Below are positions 1 through 5,160 of a stretch of DNA of 5,301 nucleotides, one piece after another. Numbering within the stretch: the first letter of the stretch is position 1; each line of letters opens with the position of its first letter. A program made the translations under genes and the position numbers. Origin of the DNA: Alphaproteobacteria bacterium (lineage in GTDB: Bacteria; Pseudomonadota; Alphaproteobacteria; Caulobacterales; Caulobacteraceae); contig JAHINZ010000353.1 in assembly GCA_018895795.1 (NCBI GenBank), positions 1-5,301 on the forward strand. Direction: 5' to 3'. The notes under the pieces were generated by a model that searched no databases, was not told the DNA's origin, and was given only the letters and a program-made list of their open reading frames with translations.

Positions 1-2
1 CT

Positions 3-647
3 TTCACTGGTCGGCAGGCCGATCTGGCGCTCTGGAACGGCCAGGCGCTGCGGGTCCATCCCGACTTTGGCCTGTTCGCCGGGGCTGTGGATAACGCACC
101 TGAAGCCCTCGCTGACCTGGGCGCCCTGGTCGCCGAGCGGGGCGATGTTGGGCTGGTGGAAGTTTCCGATATGCCGCCGGTCCCCGGGACGCGGGTCGTT
201 TCCGCCGCCGTGTGCCTGCAGATGACGGCCGAGACGGTCGCGCCGCCCTGGGACGCAGCGTTCGAGCTCCTGGACCTGGGCGATGCCGACGCCGCCGAGA
301 TGCTGGCCCTGGCCACCCTGACCAAACCCGGCCCGTTCTTCAGCCGCACCCATCTATTGGGATCGTTCGTGGGCGTAAGGGTGGAGGGCAAGCTGGTCGC
401 CATGGCCGGGGAGCGTATGCGTCCGGCGGGCCACACCGAAGCCAGCGGCGTCTGCGTCCATTCCGATCATCGCGGCAAGGGCTATGCCGCGCGGCTGCTG
501 CGCGAGGTCACGGCCAGGATCCTGGCGCGCGGCGAGAAGGCCTTCCTGCACAGCTACGCCGACAACGCCACGGCCATCGGCCTGTATGAGTCGCTGGGCT
601 ATCGCGGCCGGCGCGAGGTGGTCTTCACCATCCTGACGGCGGCCTAA
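3..647 (+). CDS. GNAT family N-acetyltransferase, 5' end outside window
   Basis: Predicted acetyl-CoA-dependent N-acetyltransferase of the cytoplasm; the substrate cannot be told from sequence. The frame is open from the first complete codon (3-5), giving 214 visible residues. A GTG at 87 is possible but probably internal, because the codons before it already read as protein typical of this family (TGRQADLALWNG, then HPDFGLFA). The C-terminal half carries the GNAT core: a beta strand GVCVHSDH followed by the acetyl-CoA pyrophosphate-binding loop RGKGYA at about visible residues 157-162. After it comes YADNATAIGLYESLGY, the usual motif B region with its Tyr. The N-terminal part is likely a degenerate GNAT-like half, as in related proteins of about 225 residues, so perhaps ten residues are missing. 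The gene converges on the GST gene and their stop codons overlap. Family assignment is firm; specific function is unknown. Confidence 0.9.
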   Translation, partial: FTGRQADLALWNGQALRVHPDFGLFAGAVDNAPEALADLGALVAERGDVGLVEVSDMPPVPGTRVVSAAVCLQMTAETVAPPWDAAFELLDLGDADAAEMLALATLTKPGPFFSRTHLLGSFVGVRVEGKLVAMAGERMRPAGHTEASGVCVHSDHRGKGYAARLLREVTARILARGEKAFLHSYADNATAIGLYESLGYRGRREVVFTILTAA

Positions 648-1291
648 TAGGTCAGCCTGTCCTTCATGTCGTCGAACGGGATCATCACGTGGTCGCGATA
701 GGCGGGGCGGTCGCGCAGGCGCTCGTACCAGGCCTGAACGTTGGGCGTTTTGGGCCGGTCAATATCCAACGCGAAGTAGCGGTAGAGGTGCGTCCCGGCG
801 GGAATGTCCGCCAGACCGAGGCTTTCGCCGTTCAGGAACGGCCGATGGGCCAGGATCGCGTCCAGCAGGCGAAAGTGGCGGTGACAGGCGCCCAGGGCGG
901 CCGCGACGGCGGGCCGGTCGCGCTGGGCCTCAGGTGTCCGATACCCGCCCCAGAACACGCCCGTCAGGAAGTCGCGCTGCAGAGCGGTCTGGGCCCAATC
1001 CATCCAACCGTCGGCGGCCGCGCGATCGGCGGGCTCCGGCGGCCACCAGGACGGGCTCCCGTGGCGGGCGGCCAGATAGCGGAGGATGGCGTGGGATTCC
1101 CAGACCACCACGCCGTGGTCGTCGATAACCGGGATCCGGCCGTGCGGGTTCATCGCCAGAAAGCCGGGATCCTCAAGGCCGCCGACCTCGCCCCCGGCGG
1201 GAAGGTGTCGATGAGGGAGGCCAAGCTCCCCCACCAGCCACAGCACCTTCTGGACGTTGAAGGAGGATCGCCGCCCCCAAACCCGCAACAT
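644..1291 (-). CDS. Glutathione S-transferase, GstB-like
   Basis: Cytosolic glutathione S-transferase of 215 residues, the usual size. The N-terminal thioredoxin-like domain starts MLRVWGRRSSFNVQKVLW and aligns by eye with E. coli GstB (MITLWGR...). The candidate catalytic Ser is residue 10, next to Asn12. The glutathione-binding cis-Pro segment NPHGRIPVI is at 48-56 and the gamma-glutamyl-binding WES at 64-66. The helical C-terminal domain carries the folding motif SLGLADIPAG (147-156) and a VMIP tail shared with GstB. An in-frame ATG 18 codons upstream (1345) would add an Arg-rich stretch inside the OPT gene; the start at 1291 fits the family. No good Shine-Dalgarno precedes it, but it begins 10 bases after the OPT stop, so translational coupling is likely. 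It ends in TAG overlapping the convergent GNAT stop. Natural substrate unknown. Confidence 0.93.
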   Translation of the reverse strand: MLRVWGRRSSFNVQKVLWLVGELGLPHRHLPAGGEVGGLEDPGFLAMNPHGRIPVIDDHGVVVWESHAILRYLAARHGSPSWWPPEPADRAAADGWMDWAQTALQRDFLTGVFWGGYRTPEAQRDRPAVAAALGACHRHFRLLDAILAHRPFLNGESLGLADIPAGTHLYRYFALDIDRPKTPNVQAWYERLRDRPAYRDHVMIPFDDMKDRLTY

Positions 1292-1301
1292 CCGCCCGGT
1301 C

Positions 1302-3290
1302 TTACGCCTCGGCCGTCTTCGCCGCCGCCCGGCGCGACCAGGCATAGAGGCCGAACACGACCACGGCCGCGCTGATCAGGGCCAGGATCATGCCGATGTG
1401 CTCGGCCGGCGCGAAGGGTACGGCCAGGGGCTCGGGATTCTTGCTGAAATAGATGATCGCGGCGAGCGCGACATTGAACAGGCTCTCGCCGACGATGAAG
1501 CCCGAAGCCACCAGTACGCCCAGGCGCTTGGCGGGTTGGGCGGCCTTGTCCTTGGCGACGACCTTGTCATAGATCCAGCCGGCGACGGCGCCCACCACGA
1601 CGGGCGCGGTGACCGCGCTGGGCAGGTAGATGGCCAGGCCCACGCCGAGGGGCGGCAGGCTGAGCCGACCGGCGCTGGACTTGCGCAGGACGGCGTCGAC
1701 GATCACCAGGCCGATGCCGATCAGGGCGCCGACGCCCAGCAGGCTCCAGTTCAGATCACCGCCCAGCACGCCCTTGGCCAGGGTCGAGATCAGGGTGGCC
1801 TGCGGCGCGTTGAGCGGTTCGGTGCCCGCCACGGCGCTGAGATTGGGCGCGCCGGCGAAGCCGTAGGAGCCGTTCATCACCTCCAGCACGAAGGGAATGA
1901 TGATGGCGCCGGCGATGACGCCGATCACCAGGGCCACCTGCTGTTTCCAGGGCGTGGCGTCGACCAGTTGACCGGTCTTCAGGTCCTGCAGGTTGTCGTT
2001 GGCGACCACGGCCACGGCCAGGACCACGGTGGTCACATAGAGGGCGAAGGCGACCAGGGCCTGGGTGACATCCGGGCCAATGACGCCGCGGGCGGCGGCT
2101 CCGACCATCAGGGACGCGCCGAGAACGGTCAGGATGGCGATGCCGGAGACCGGGCTGTTGGACGAACCGATCAGGCCGGCCATGTAGCCGCAGACGGCGG
2201 CGGCCAGCAGTCCGGCGACGACCACATAGGCGACGCCGATGACGACCAGCGGAACGGTCAGGCTGGCGATCGGGCCACCGACCAGGAACTGGGCCAGGAA
2301 CCAGCCGGCCGGAGCCAGCATCAGCAACGAGATCAGGCCGACCAGGGCGATCGGGATATCCTGTTCGGAGCGCGGAATGGCCGCGCCGCCGGCCTTGCGC
2401 GCCTTACCGGCCTCAAGGGCCGACACCAGCCCGCTCCAGATCGGCGCCGCCAGCTTGCCCAGGGTCCAGATGGCGGCCGCGCCGATGACGCCGGCCCCCA
2501 TGAAGCGGACCTCGGTTTTCCAGATGGTCAGGGCGTGGGTCGCGGCGTCGGCGCCGGGGATCGGGTGCAGGCTGGTCATGATCGGCACCAGAACGCCCCA
2601 GGCGATGGCCAGACCGGCGAACATCGCCGCGCCGACCGTGATGCCCATCAGGTGGCCCGCGCCCATCAAGGCCAGGGAGCTAGACGCGCCCAGGCCGGTC
2701 GCGCCGGCGCCGGCCTTGAAATAGGCCGAGACCTCGGCGGCGAAAATCTTCGCCGCGGCGAGGGCCGCGAAGGCGGCCGAGGCGATGGTGCCGGCGGCGA
2801 CCGCCAGCAGTCCGGCTTGTCCCTCCGCCTGGCCTTCGCGCGACCCGGTGCCGACCCGCAGCACCTCGGCGGCGGCGACGCCTTCGGGGTAGGGCAGGTC
2901 GGAATTGGTCACCAGGGCCCGGCGCAAGGGGATGGTGTACATCACGCCCAGAATGCCCCCGACCGCGCAGGCGCCGAAGGTGGGCAGGAACGGGATATGC
3001 GCCCACCAGCCGATCATCAGCAGGCCCGGCAGCACGAAGATCACCGACGACAGCGTGCCCGCCGCCGAGGCGATGGTCTGAACGATATTGTTTTCCTGGA
3101 TGGTGCCGGTCTTGAACAACCGCAGCAGGGCCATCGAGATCACCGCGGCGGGGATCGAGGTGGCGAAGGTCAGGCCCACCTTAAGGCCCAGATAGACCTG
3201 GGCGGCGGTGAAGACGACGGTGATGGCGATCCCGAGCAGAACCCCCCGCAGGGTGAACTCCGAACGTGGAACGGCGGCGGAATCGGCCAT
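1302..3290 (-). CDS. OPT family oligopeptide transporter
   Basis: Inner-membrane transporter of the OPT superfamily, 662 residues, typical for bacterial members. Known relatives move small peptides, glutathione or metal chelates, probably with protons; the substrate here is not determined. The protein is almost wholly hydrophobic, with many membrane segments beginning at about residues 15-35. Conserved bacterial OPT motifs are TGTIQENNIVQTIASAAGTL (61-80), LPYPEGVAAAEVL (132-144), AGLIGSSNSPVSGI (371-384) and DLKTGQLVDATPWKQQ (436-451). The charged stretches around 294-311 and 573-590 are probably loops. The start is supported by AGGA at 3301-3298, seven bases upstream of the ATG. It lies 88 bases after phoH with a terminator-like hairpin between, and the GST gene follows after 10 bases, so OPT and GST probably form one transcript. 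No signal peptide beyond the first membrane segment is expected. Confidence 0.95.
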   Translation of the reverse strand: MADSAAVPRSEFTLRGVLLGIAITVVFTAAQVYLGLKVGLTFATSIPAAVISMALLRLFKTGTIQENNIVQTIASAAGTLSSVIFVLPGLLMIGWWAHIPFLPTFGACAVGGILGVMYTIPLRRALVTNSDLPYPEGVAAAEVLRVGTGSREGQAEGQAGLLAVAAGTIASAAFAALAAAKIFAAEVSAYFKAGAGATGLGASSSLALMGAGHLMGITVGAAMFAGLAIAWGVLVPIMTSLHPIPGADAATHALTIWKTEVRFMGAGVIGAAAIWTLGKLAAPIWSGLVSALEAGKARKAGGAAIPRSEQDIPIALVGLISLLMLAPAGWFLAQFLVGGPIASLTVPLVVIGVAYVVVAGLLAAAVCGYMAGLIGSSNSPVSGIAILTVLGASLMVGAAARGVIGPDVTQALVAFALYVTTVVLAVAVVANDNLQDLKTGQLVDATPWKQQVALVIGVIAGAIIIPFVLEVMNGSYGFAGAPNLSAVAGTEPLNAPQATLISTLAKGVLGGDLNWSLLGVGALIGIGLVIVDAVLRKSSAGRLSLPPLGVGLAIYLPSAVTAPVVVGAVAGWIYDKVVAKDKAAQPAKRLGVLVASGFIVGESLFNVALAAIIYFSKNPEPLAVPFAPAEHIGMILALISAAVVVFGLYAWSRRAAAKTAEA

Positions 3291-3302
3291 GAAGCAGTCC
3301 TG

Positions 3303-3341
3303 AAAGAGTTAAGGCGGCCGGACCTTGCACGTCCGACCGCC
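3303..3341 (-). terminator. Putative intrinsic terminator between phoH and the OPT gene
   Basis: Two 11-base arms (3341-3331 and 3323-3313) enclose a 7-base loop. Read on the minus strand all 11 pairs form, one of them G-U; on the plus strand that position is a C-A mismatch, which supports function on the minus strand. The stem is followed on the minus strand by TTAACTCTTT (3312-3303), a broken U tract. It begins 37 bases after the phoH stop. Its tail runs directly into the OPT Shine-Dalgarno at 3301-3298, so any OPT transcript starting upstream must also pass through it. The interrupted T run makes termination efficiency uncertain. Confidence 0.55.
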
Positions 3342-3378
3342 CCAAACTCAAGCCTTCGATTGAACCGCTGTTACAAAA

Positions 3379-4170
3379 TCACAGAACGCTCAACATCTCC
3401 GCGACCAGGGGGTGACGAACGATGTCGCGGTCGGCCAGGCGGACCACGCCGATGTTTTCCAGCGCGTCGAACTTGGCGGCCACGTCGGCCAGGCCCGAAA
3501 TGCCGGGCAGCAGGTCGGACTGGTTCGGGTCGCCGGTGACGACCATCGTCGAGTTCCAGCCCAGGCGGGTCAGAAGCATCTTCAGCTGCATGTAGGTGCA
3601 GTTCTGGGCCTCGTCGATGACCACGAAGGCGTTGTTCAGGGTGCGGCCGCGCATGAAGCCGACCGGGGCGATCTCGATCGAGCCCTCGGCCATCAGGGCC
3701 CGCATGCGCCGGGTCGAGAGACGGTCGGTGAGGGCGTCGTAGAGCGGCCGCAGATAGGGGGCCAGCTTTTCCTCCATGTCGCCCGGCAGATAGCCCAGCG
3801 ACTCGCCGGCCTCGACCGCGGGGCGCGACAGGACGATGCGGTCCACCGAGCCGGCCTCCAGGGCCTCCACGGCCTTGGCGATGGCGATATAGGTCTTGCC
3901 GGTGCCCGCCGGGCCCAGCGCCATGACCAGATTCTTGGAGTCGATGGTTTCCATCAGTTGCTGCTGGCCGGGCGATTTGGGTTTTATGGTCTTCAGATAA
4001 CTCTGGTCCCGCTCCGAGGCTCGGGGTCCTCCCTCATGTCCCAAGGGCGACCAGCCGTTGCCGCGCTCCCGAATATCGACCGGCAGGCGGCGCACCTTGG
4101 CGTCGTCCGCGAAATTGCCGGTGTCGATCGCGCCTTCGCGCGCCATACGCTTCAGGGCTCGCTTGGTCAT
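3379..4170 (-). CDS. phoH: PhoH family P-loop ATPase
   Basis: Cytoplasmic ATPase of the PhoH family, 263 residues. The family resembles the ATPase core of superfamily 1 helicases and is linked to RNA metabolism; E. coli PhoH is phosphate-starvation inducible, but its exact role is unsettled. Walker A GPAGTGKT is at 86-93, Walker B VVIDEAQN at 173-180 and a helicase-like TGDPNQ at 202-207. The segments LSRPAVEAGESLGYLPGD (104-121) and GFMRGRTL (161-168) are also typical. The basic N-terminus (TKRALKRMAREG) and absence of an extra N-terminal domain resemble E. coli PhoH more than the YbeZ/PhoL type found beside ybeY. I chose ATG 4170 because GGAGG (4180-4176) sits five bases upstream; the in-frame ATG at 4182 overlaps that site and adds only four residues. 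A terminator-like hairpin just upstream and a structured leader suggest attenuation. No Pho box was recognised. Confidence 0.94.
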   Translation of the reverse strand: MTKRALKRMAREGAIDTGNFADDAKVRRLPVDIRERGNGWSPLGHEGGPRASERDQSYLKTIKPKSPGQQQLMETIDSKNLVMALGPAGTGKTYIAIAKAVEALEAGSVDRIVLSRPAVEAGESLGYLPGDMEEKLAPYLRPLYDALTDRLSTRRMRALMAEGSIEIAPVGFMRGRTLNNAFVVIDEAQNCTYMQLKMLLTRLGWNSTMVVTGDPNQSDLLPGISGLADVAAKFDALENIGVVRLADRDIVRHPLVAEMLSVL

Positions 4171-4211
4171 GTAAGCCTCCATTCAGGCATGAAAAAAGGA
4201 CGAGGCCACAT
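4167..4211 (-). CDS. Putative 14-codon leader peptide upstream of phoH
   Basis: A short frame encoding MWPRPFFMPEWRLT. Its ATG (4211-4209) lies in the loop of the terminator-like hairpin. AAGGA (4223-4219), in that hairpin's 5' arm, precedes it at an ideal seven-base spacing. Its TGA (4169-4167) overlaps the phoH ATG as ATGA, the usual layout for translational coupling. Ribosome binding would cover the 5' arm of the hairpin, so initiation here could prevent termination and then feed ribosomes to phoH. The peptide holds two Trp, three Pro and two Arg, but no run of one regulatory amino acid as in classical attenuators. Short frames like this arise easily by chance and there is no family support; the call rests on the arrangement alone. 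Confidence 0.3.
   Translation of the reverse strand: MWPRPFFMPEWRLT
4176..4180 (-). promoter_or_regulatory. Ribosome binding site that sets the phoH start
   Basis: GGAGG on the minus strand, five bases (CTTAC) before the ATG at 4170. It overlaps the alternative upstream ATG at 4182-4180, which it could not serve. It also lies inside the 14-codon upstream reading frame ending at 4167, so a ribosome finishing that frame would be delivered onto the phoH start. Confidence 0.75.
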
Positions 4212-4223
4212 GGCGTCGTCCTT
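4192..4223 (-). terminator. Intrinsic terminator or attenuator just upstream of phoH
   Basis: On the minus strand an 8-base arm AAGGACGA (4223-4216) pairs perfectly with TCGTCCTT (4203-4196). Above a single C-C mismatch there are three more G-C pairs and a four-base loop. Six T residues (4197-4192) complete the textbook form, the first two overlapping the stem base. The T run is on the phoH side, so the signal acts on transcripts heading into phoH. No recognised gene on the minus strand lies between the divergent gamma carbonic anhydrase gene and this site, so what it terminates must be a leader or a small RNA. It is the strongest terminator-like signal in the window. Confidence 0.7.
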
Positions 4224-4434
4224 GGGGGTAGCGGGGAGGAGATAGACGAAGGGGCGTGCGCCGTGCGGCGGCTCGGCTTGGGGCCGAGAAGGCGGTGGTT
4301 CGAGGAAACGCCTGAACACCAGAAACGACACCCTGATCTCCGTCGTCGGGAGCCGGAGCCGAACATCGACCCCGGTGGGAATCGATGGGATTTCTCCTAT
4401 CGAATCGCCCGACTAAGGTGATGCTAACGTGGTT
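4192..4434 (-). ncRNA. Putative structured phoH leader RNA or small RNA
   Basis: This stretch of the minus strand has no convincing gene but ends in a clear terminator. It can form several hairpins. One at 4387-4364 has ten pairs, including two G-U pairs that would be C-A mismatches on the other strand. Another at 4358-4338 has five-pair arms CTCCG/CGGAG. A third at 4288-4272 pairs CTCGGC with GCCGAG around a five-base loop. A C-rich, probably single-stranded section (about 4248-4224) comes before the terminator. The 5' end is a guess based on the candidate promoter at 4441-4469. I do not recognise it as 6S, SRP, tmRNA, RNase P or a known riboswitch. It may be an untranslated leader of phoH that is sometimes terminated, or a free-standing small RNA of roughly 240 nt. 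Confidence 0.35.
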
Positions 4435-4440
4435 TCCAAG

Positions 4441-4469
4441 ATGTTAAGCAAGCAACGATTTAGAGACAA
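4441..4469 (-). promoter_or_regulatory. Candidate promoter for the phoH leader
   Basis: TTGTCT (4469-4464) and TAACAT (4446-4441) are separated by 17 bases on the minus strand. Each hexamer matches four of six positions of the general sigma-70 consensus. It lies in the divergent region at the distance expected for a leader of about 240 bases before the terminator. It is a weak match in a region relatively richer in A and T, and Caulobacterales housekeeping promoters often depart from the E. coli consensus, so this is tentative. Confidence 0.25.
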
Positions 4470-4481
4470 CGGGGTGTACGG

Positions 4482-5015
4482 ATGACTGTCTATTCCTTGG
4501 GCGCCGTCAGCCCGACGCTTCCCGCCACAGGCGAATACTGGATTGCGCCGACCGCGTCGGTCATGGGCGCCGTGATTCTCAAGAAAAACGCCAGTATCTG
4601 GTGGGGGGCGATTGCTCGCGGCGACAACGATCCGATTGAAATCGGTGAAAACAGCAACGTTCAGGACGGCTCAGTACTGCATACCGACCACGGCTCGCCG
4701 TTGACCATCGGGGCCAATGTGACCATCGGCCACATGGTGATGCTGCACGGCTGCACGATCGGCGACGGGTCGCTGATCGGAATCGGGGCCATCGTGCTCA
4801 ACGGCGCGAAGATCGGTCGGAACTGCCTGATCGGCGCGGGCGCCCTGATCACCGAGGGCAAGGAGATCCCCGACAACTCCATGGTCATGGGCGCGCCGGG
4901 CAAGGTGGTGCGCGAGATCGGCGAGCAGCACGCCCTGATCCTGCAGGGCTCGGCCCTGCACTATGTCGAGAACTGGAAGCGCTACGTCCGCGACCTGAAG
5001 GTGGTGGCGGAGTAA
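4482..5015 (+). CDS. Gamma-class carbonic anhydrase-like hexapeptide-repeat protein
   Basis: A 177-residue left-handed beta-helix protein of the gamma carbonic anhydrase family (YrdA/PaaY/CaiE-like), probably a cytoplasmic trimer. Hexapeptide turns run from about residue 20 to 140, for example IGANVTIGHMVMLHGCTIG and IGRNCLIGAGALI. The three metal-ligand histidines of Methanosarcina Cam correspond to His67 (SVLHTDHG), His84 and His89 (IGHMVMLHG). Arg46 and Asp48 (ARGD) and Gln61-Asp62 (NVQDGS) match other conserved active-site positions. A C-terminal helix follows from about 145. The long acidic loop that carries a catalytic Glu in Cam is absent, as in most short bacterial members, so CO2 hydration is possible but not assured; hydrolase or thioesterase activity is an alternative. 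The start is preceded by GGGG (4471-4474), seven bases upstream. It diverges from phoH across about 311 bases. Confidence 0.93.
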   Translation: MTVYSLGAVSPTLPATGEYWIAPTASVMGAVILKKNASIWWGAIARGDNDPIEIGENSNVQDGSVLHTDHGSPLTIGANVTIGHMVMLHGCTIGDGSLIGIGAIVLNGAKIGRNCLIGAGALITEGKEIPDNSMVMGAPGKVVREIGEQHALILQGSALHYVENWKRYVRDLKVVAE

Positions 5016-5029
5016 GCTGGAGAGATTCA

Positions 5030-5152
5030 GGGAGCGCCGCACGCTGCTTGGGGGATGCAATGCGACGCTCCCGCTCCTCGCGCGGGTGAGCGCGAGAAGG
5101 GCTCGCCACGCAAAGGTCTCTCCGCGTGGCGAGACGGCGCGGGCGAACCCGC
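5030..5152 (-). repeat. Cluster of four consecutive hairpins after the carbonic anhydrase gene
   Basis: Four inverted repeats follow one another within 123 bases. The first pairs 5030-5036 with 5066-5072 and continues inward (5038-5041 with 5061-5064). The second pairs 5074-5083 with 5090-5099. The third is a perfect 10-base repeat, CTCGCCACGC at 5102-5111 against 5124-5133. The fourth is GCGGG/CCCGC at 5139-5152. In the first three, positions that mismatch as C-A on the plus strand become G-U pairs on the minus strand; the third then grows to 14 pairs with a four-base loop. The fourth has a UUCG loop on the minus strand. This points to a structured minus-strand RNA or an oriented dispersed palindromic repeat. 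No clear gene runs through it. It could also end transcription of the upstream gene, but no good T run follows on either strand. Confidence 0.5.
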
Positions 5153-5160
5153 TTCCGTTT
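5139..5160 (+). terminator. Weak terminator candidate for the carbonic anhydrase gene
   Basis: A five-pair GCGGG/CCCGC stem with a four-base loop is followed on the plus strand by TTCCGTTT. The stem is short and the T run is interrupted, and it lies 124 bases after the stop codon. It is the only place in the downstream region where a plus-strand hairpin is followed by T-rich sequence. Confidence 0.2.

Noticed and set aside
689..1375. Plus-strand frame antisense to the GST gene
   Set aside because: The translation is Pro/Arg/Gly-rich without recognisable domains, and it is opposite a well-supported GST.
1257..3539. A 760-codon open frame on the plus strand, antisense to the OPT gene
   Set aside because: Its translation is Gly/Asp/Gln/His-rich and low in complexity, as expected for the opposite strand of a GC-biased membrane-protein gene; the minus-strand OPT protein has clear family motifs throughout.
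3412..4245. A 277-codon plus-strand frame antisense to phoH
   Set aside because: It mirrors the GC-rich phoH coding strand; no motif is recognisable, while phoH has intact Walker motifs.
4034..4366. A 110-codon minus-strand frame through the phoH leader and into phoH in another frame
   Set aside because: Arg/Ser/Pro-rich translation, no convincing ribosome site, and it would run through the terminator hairpin and overlap phoH; most likely a chance frame.
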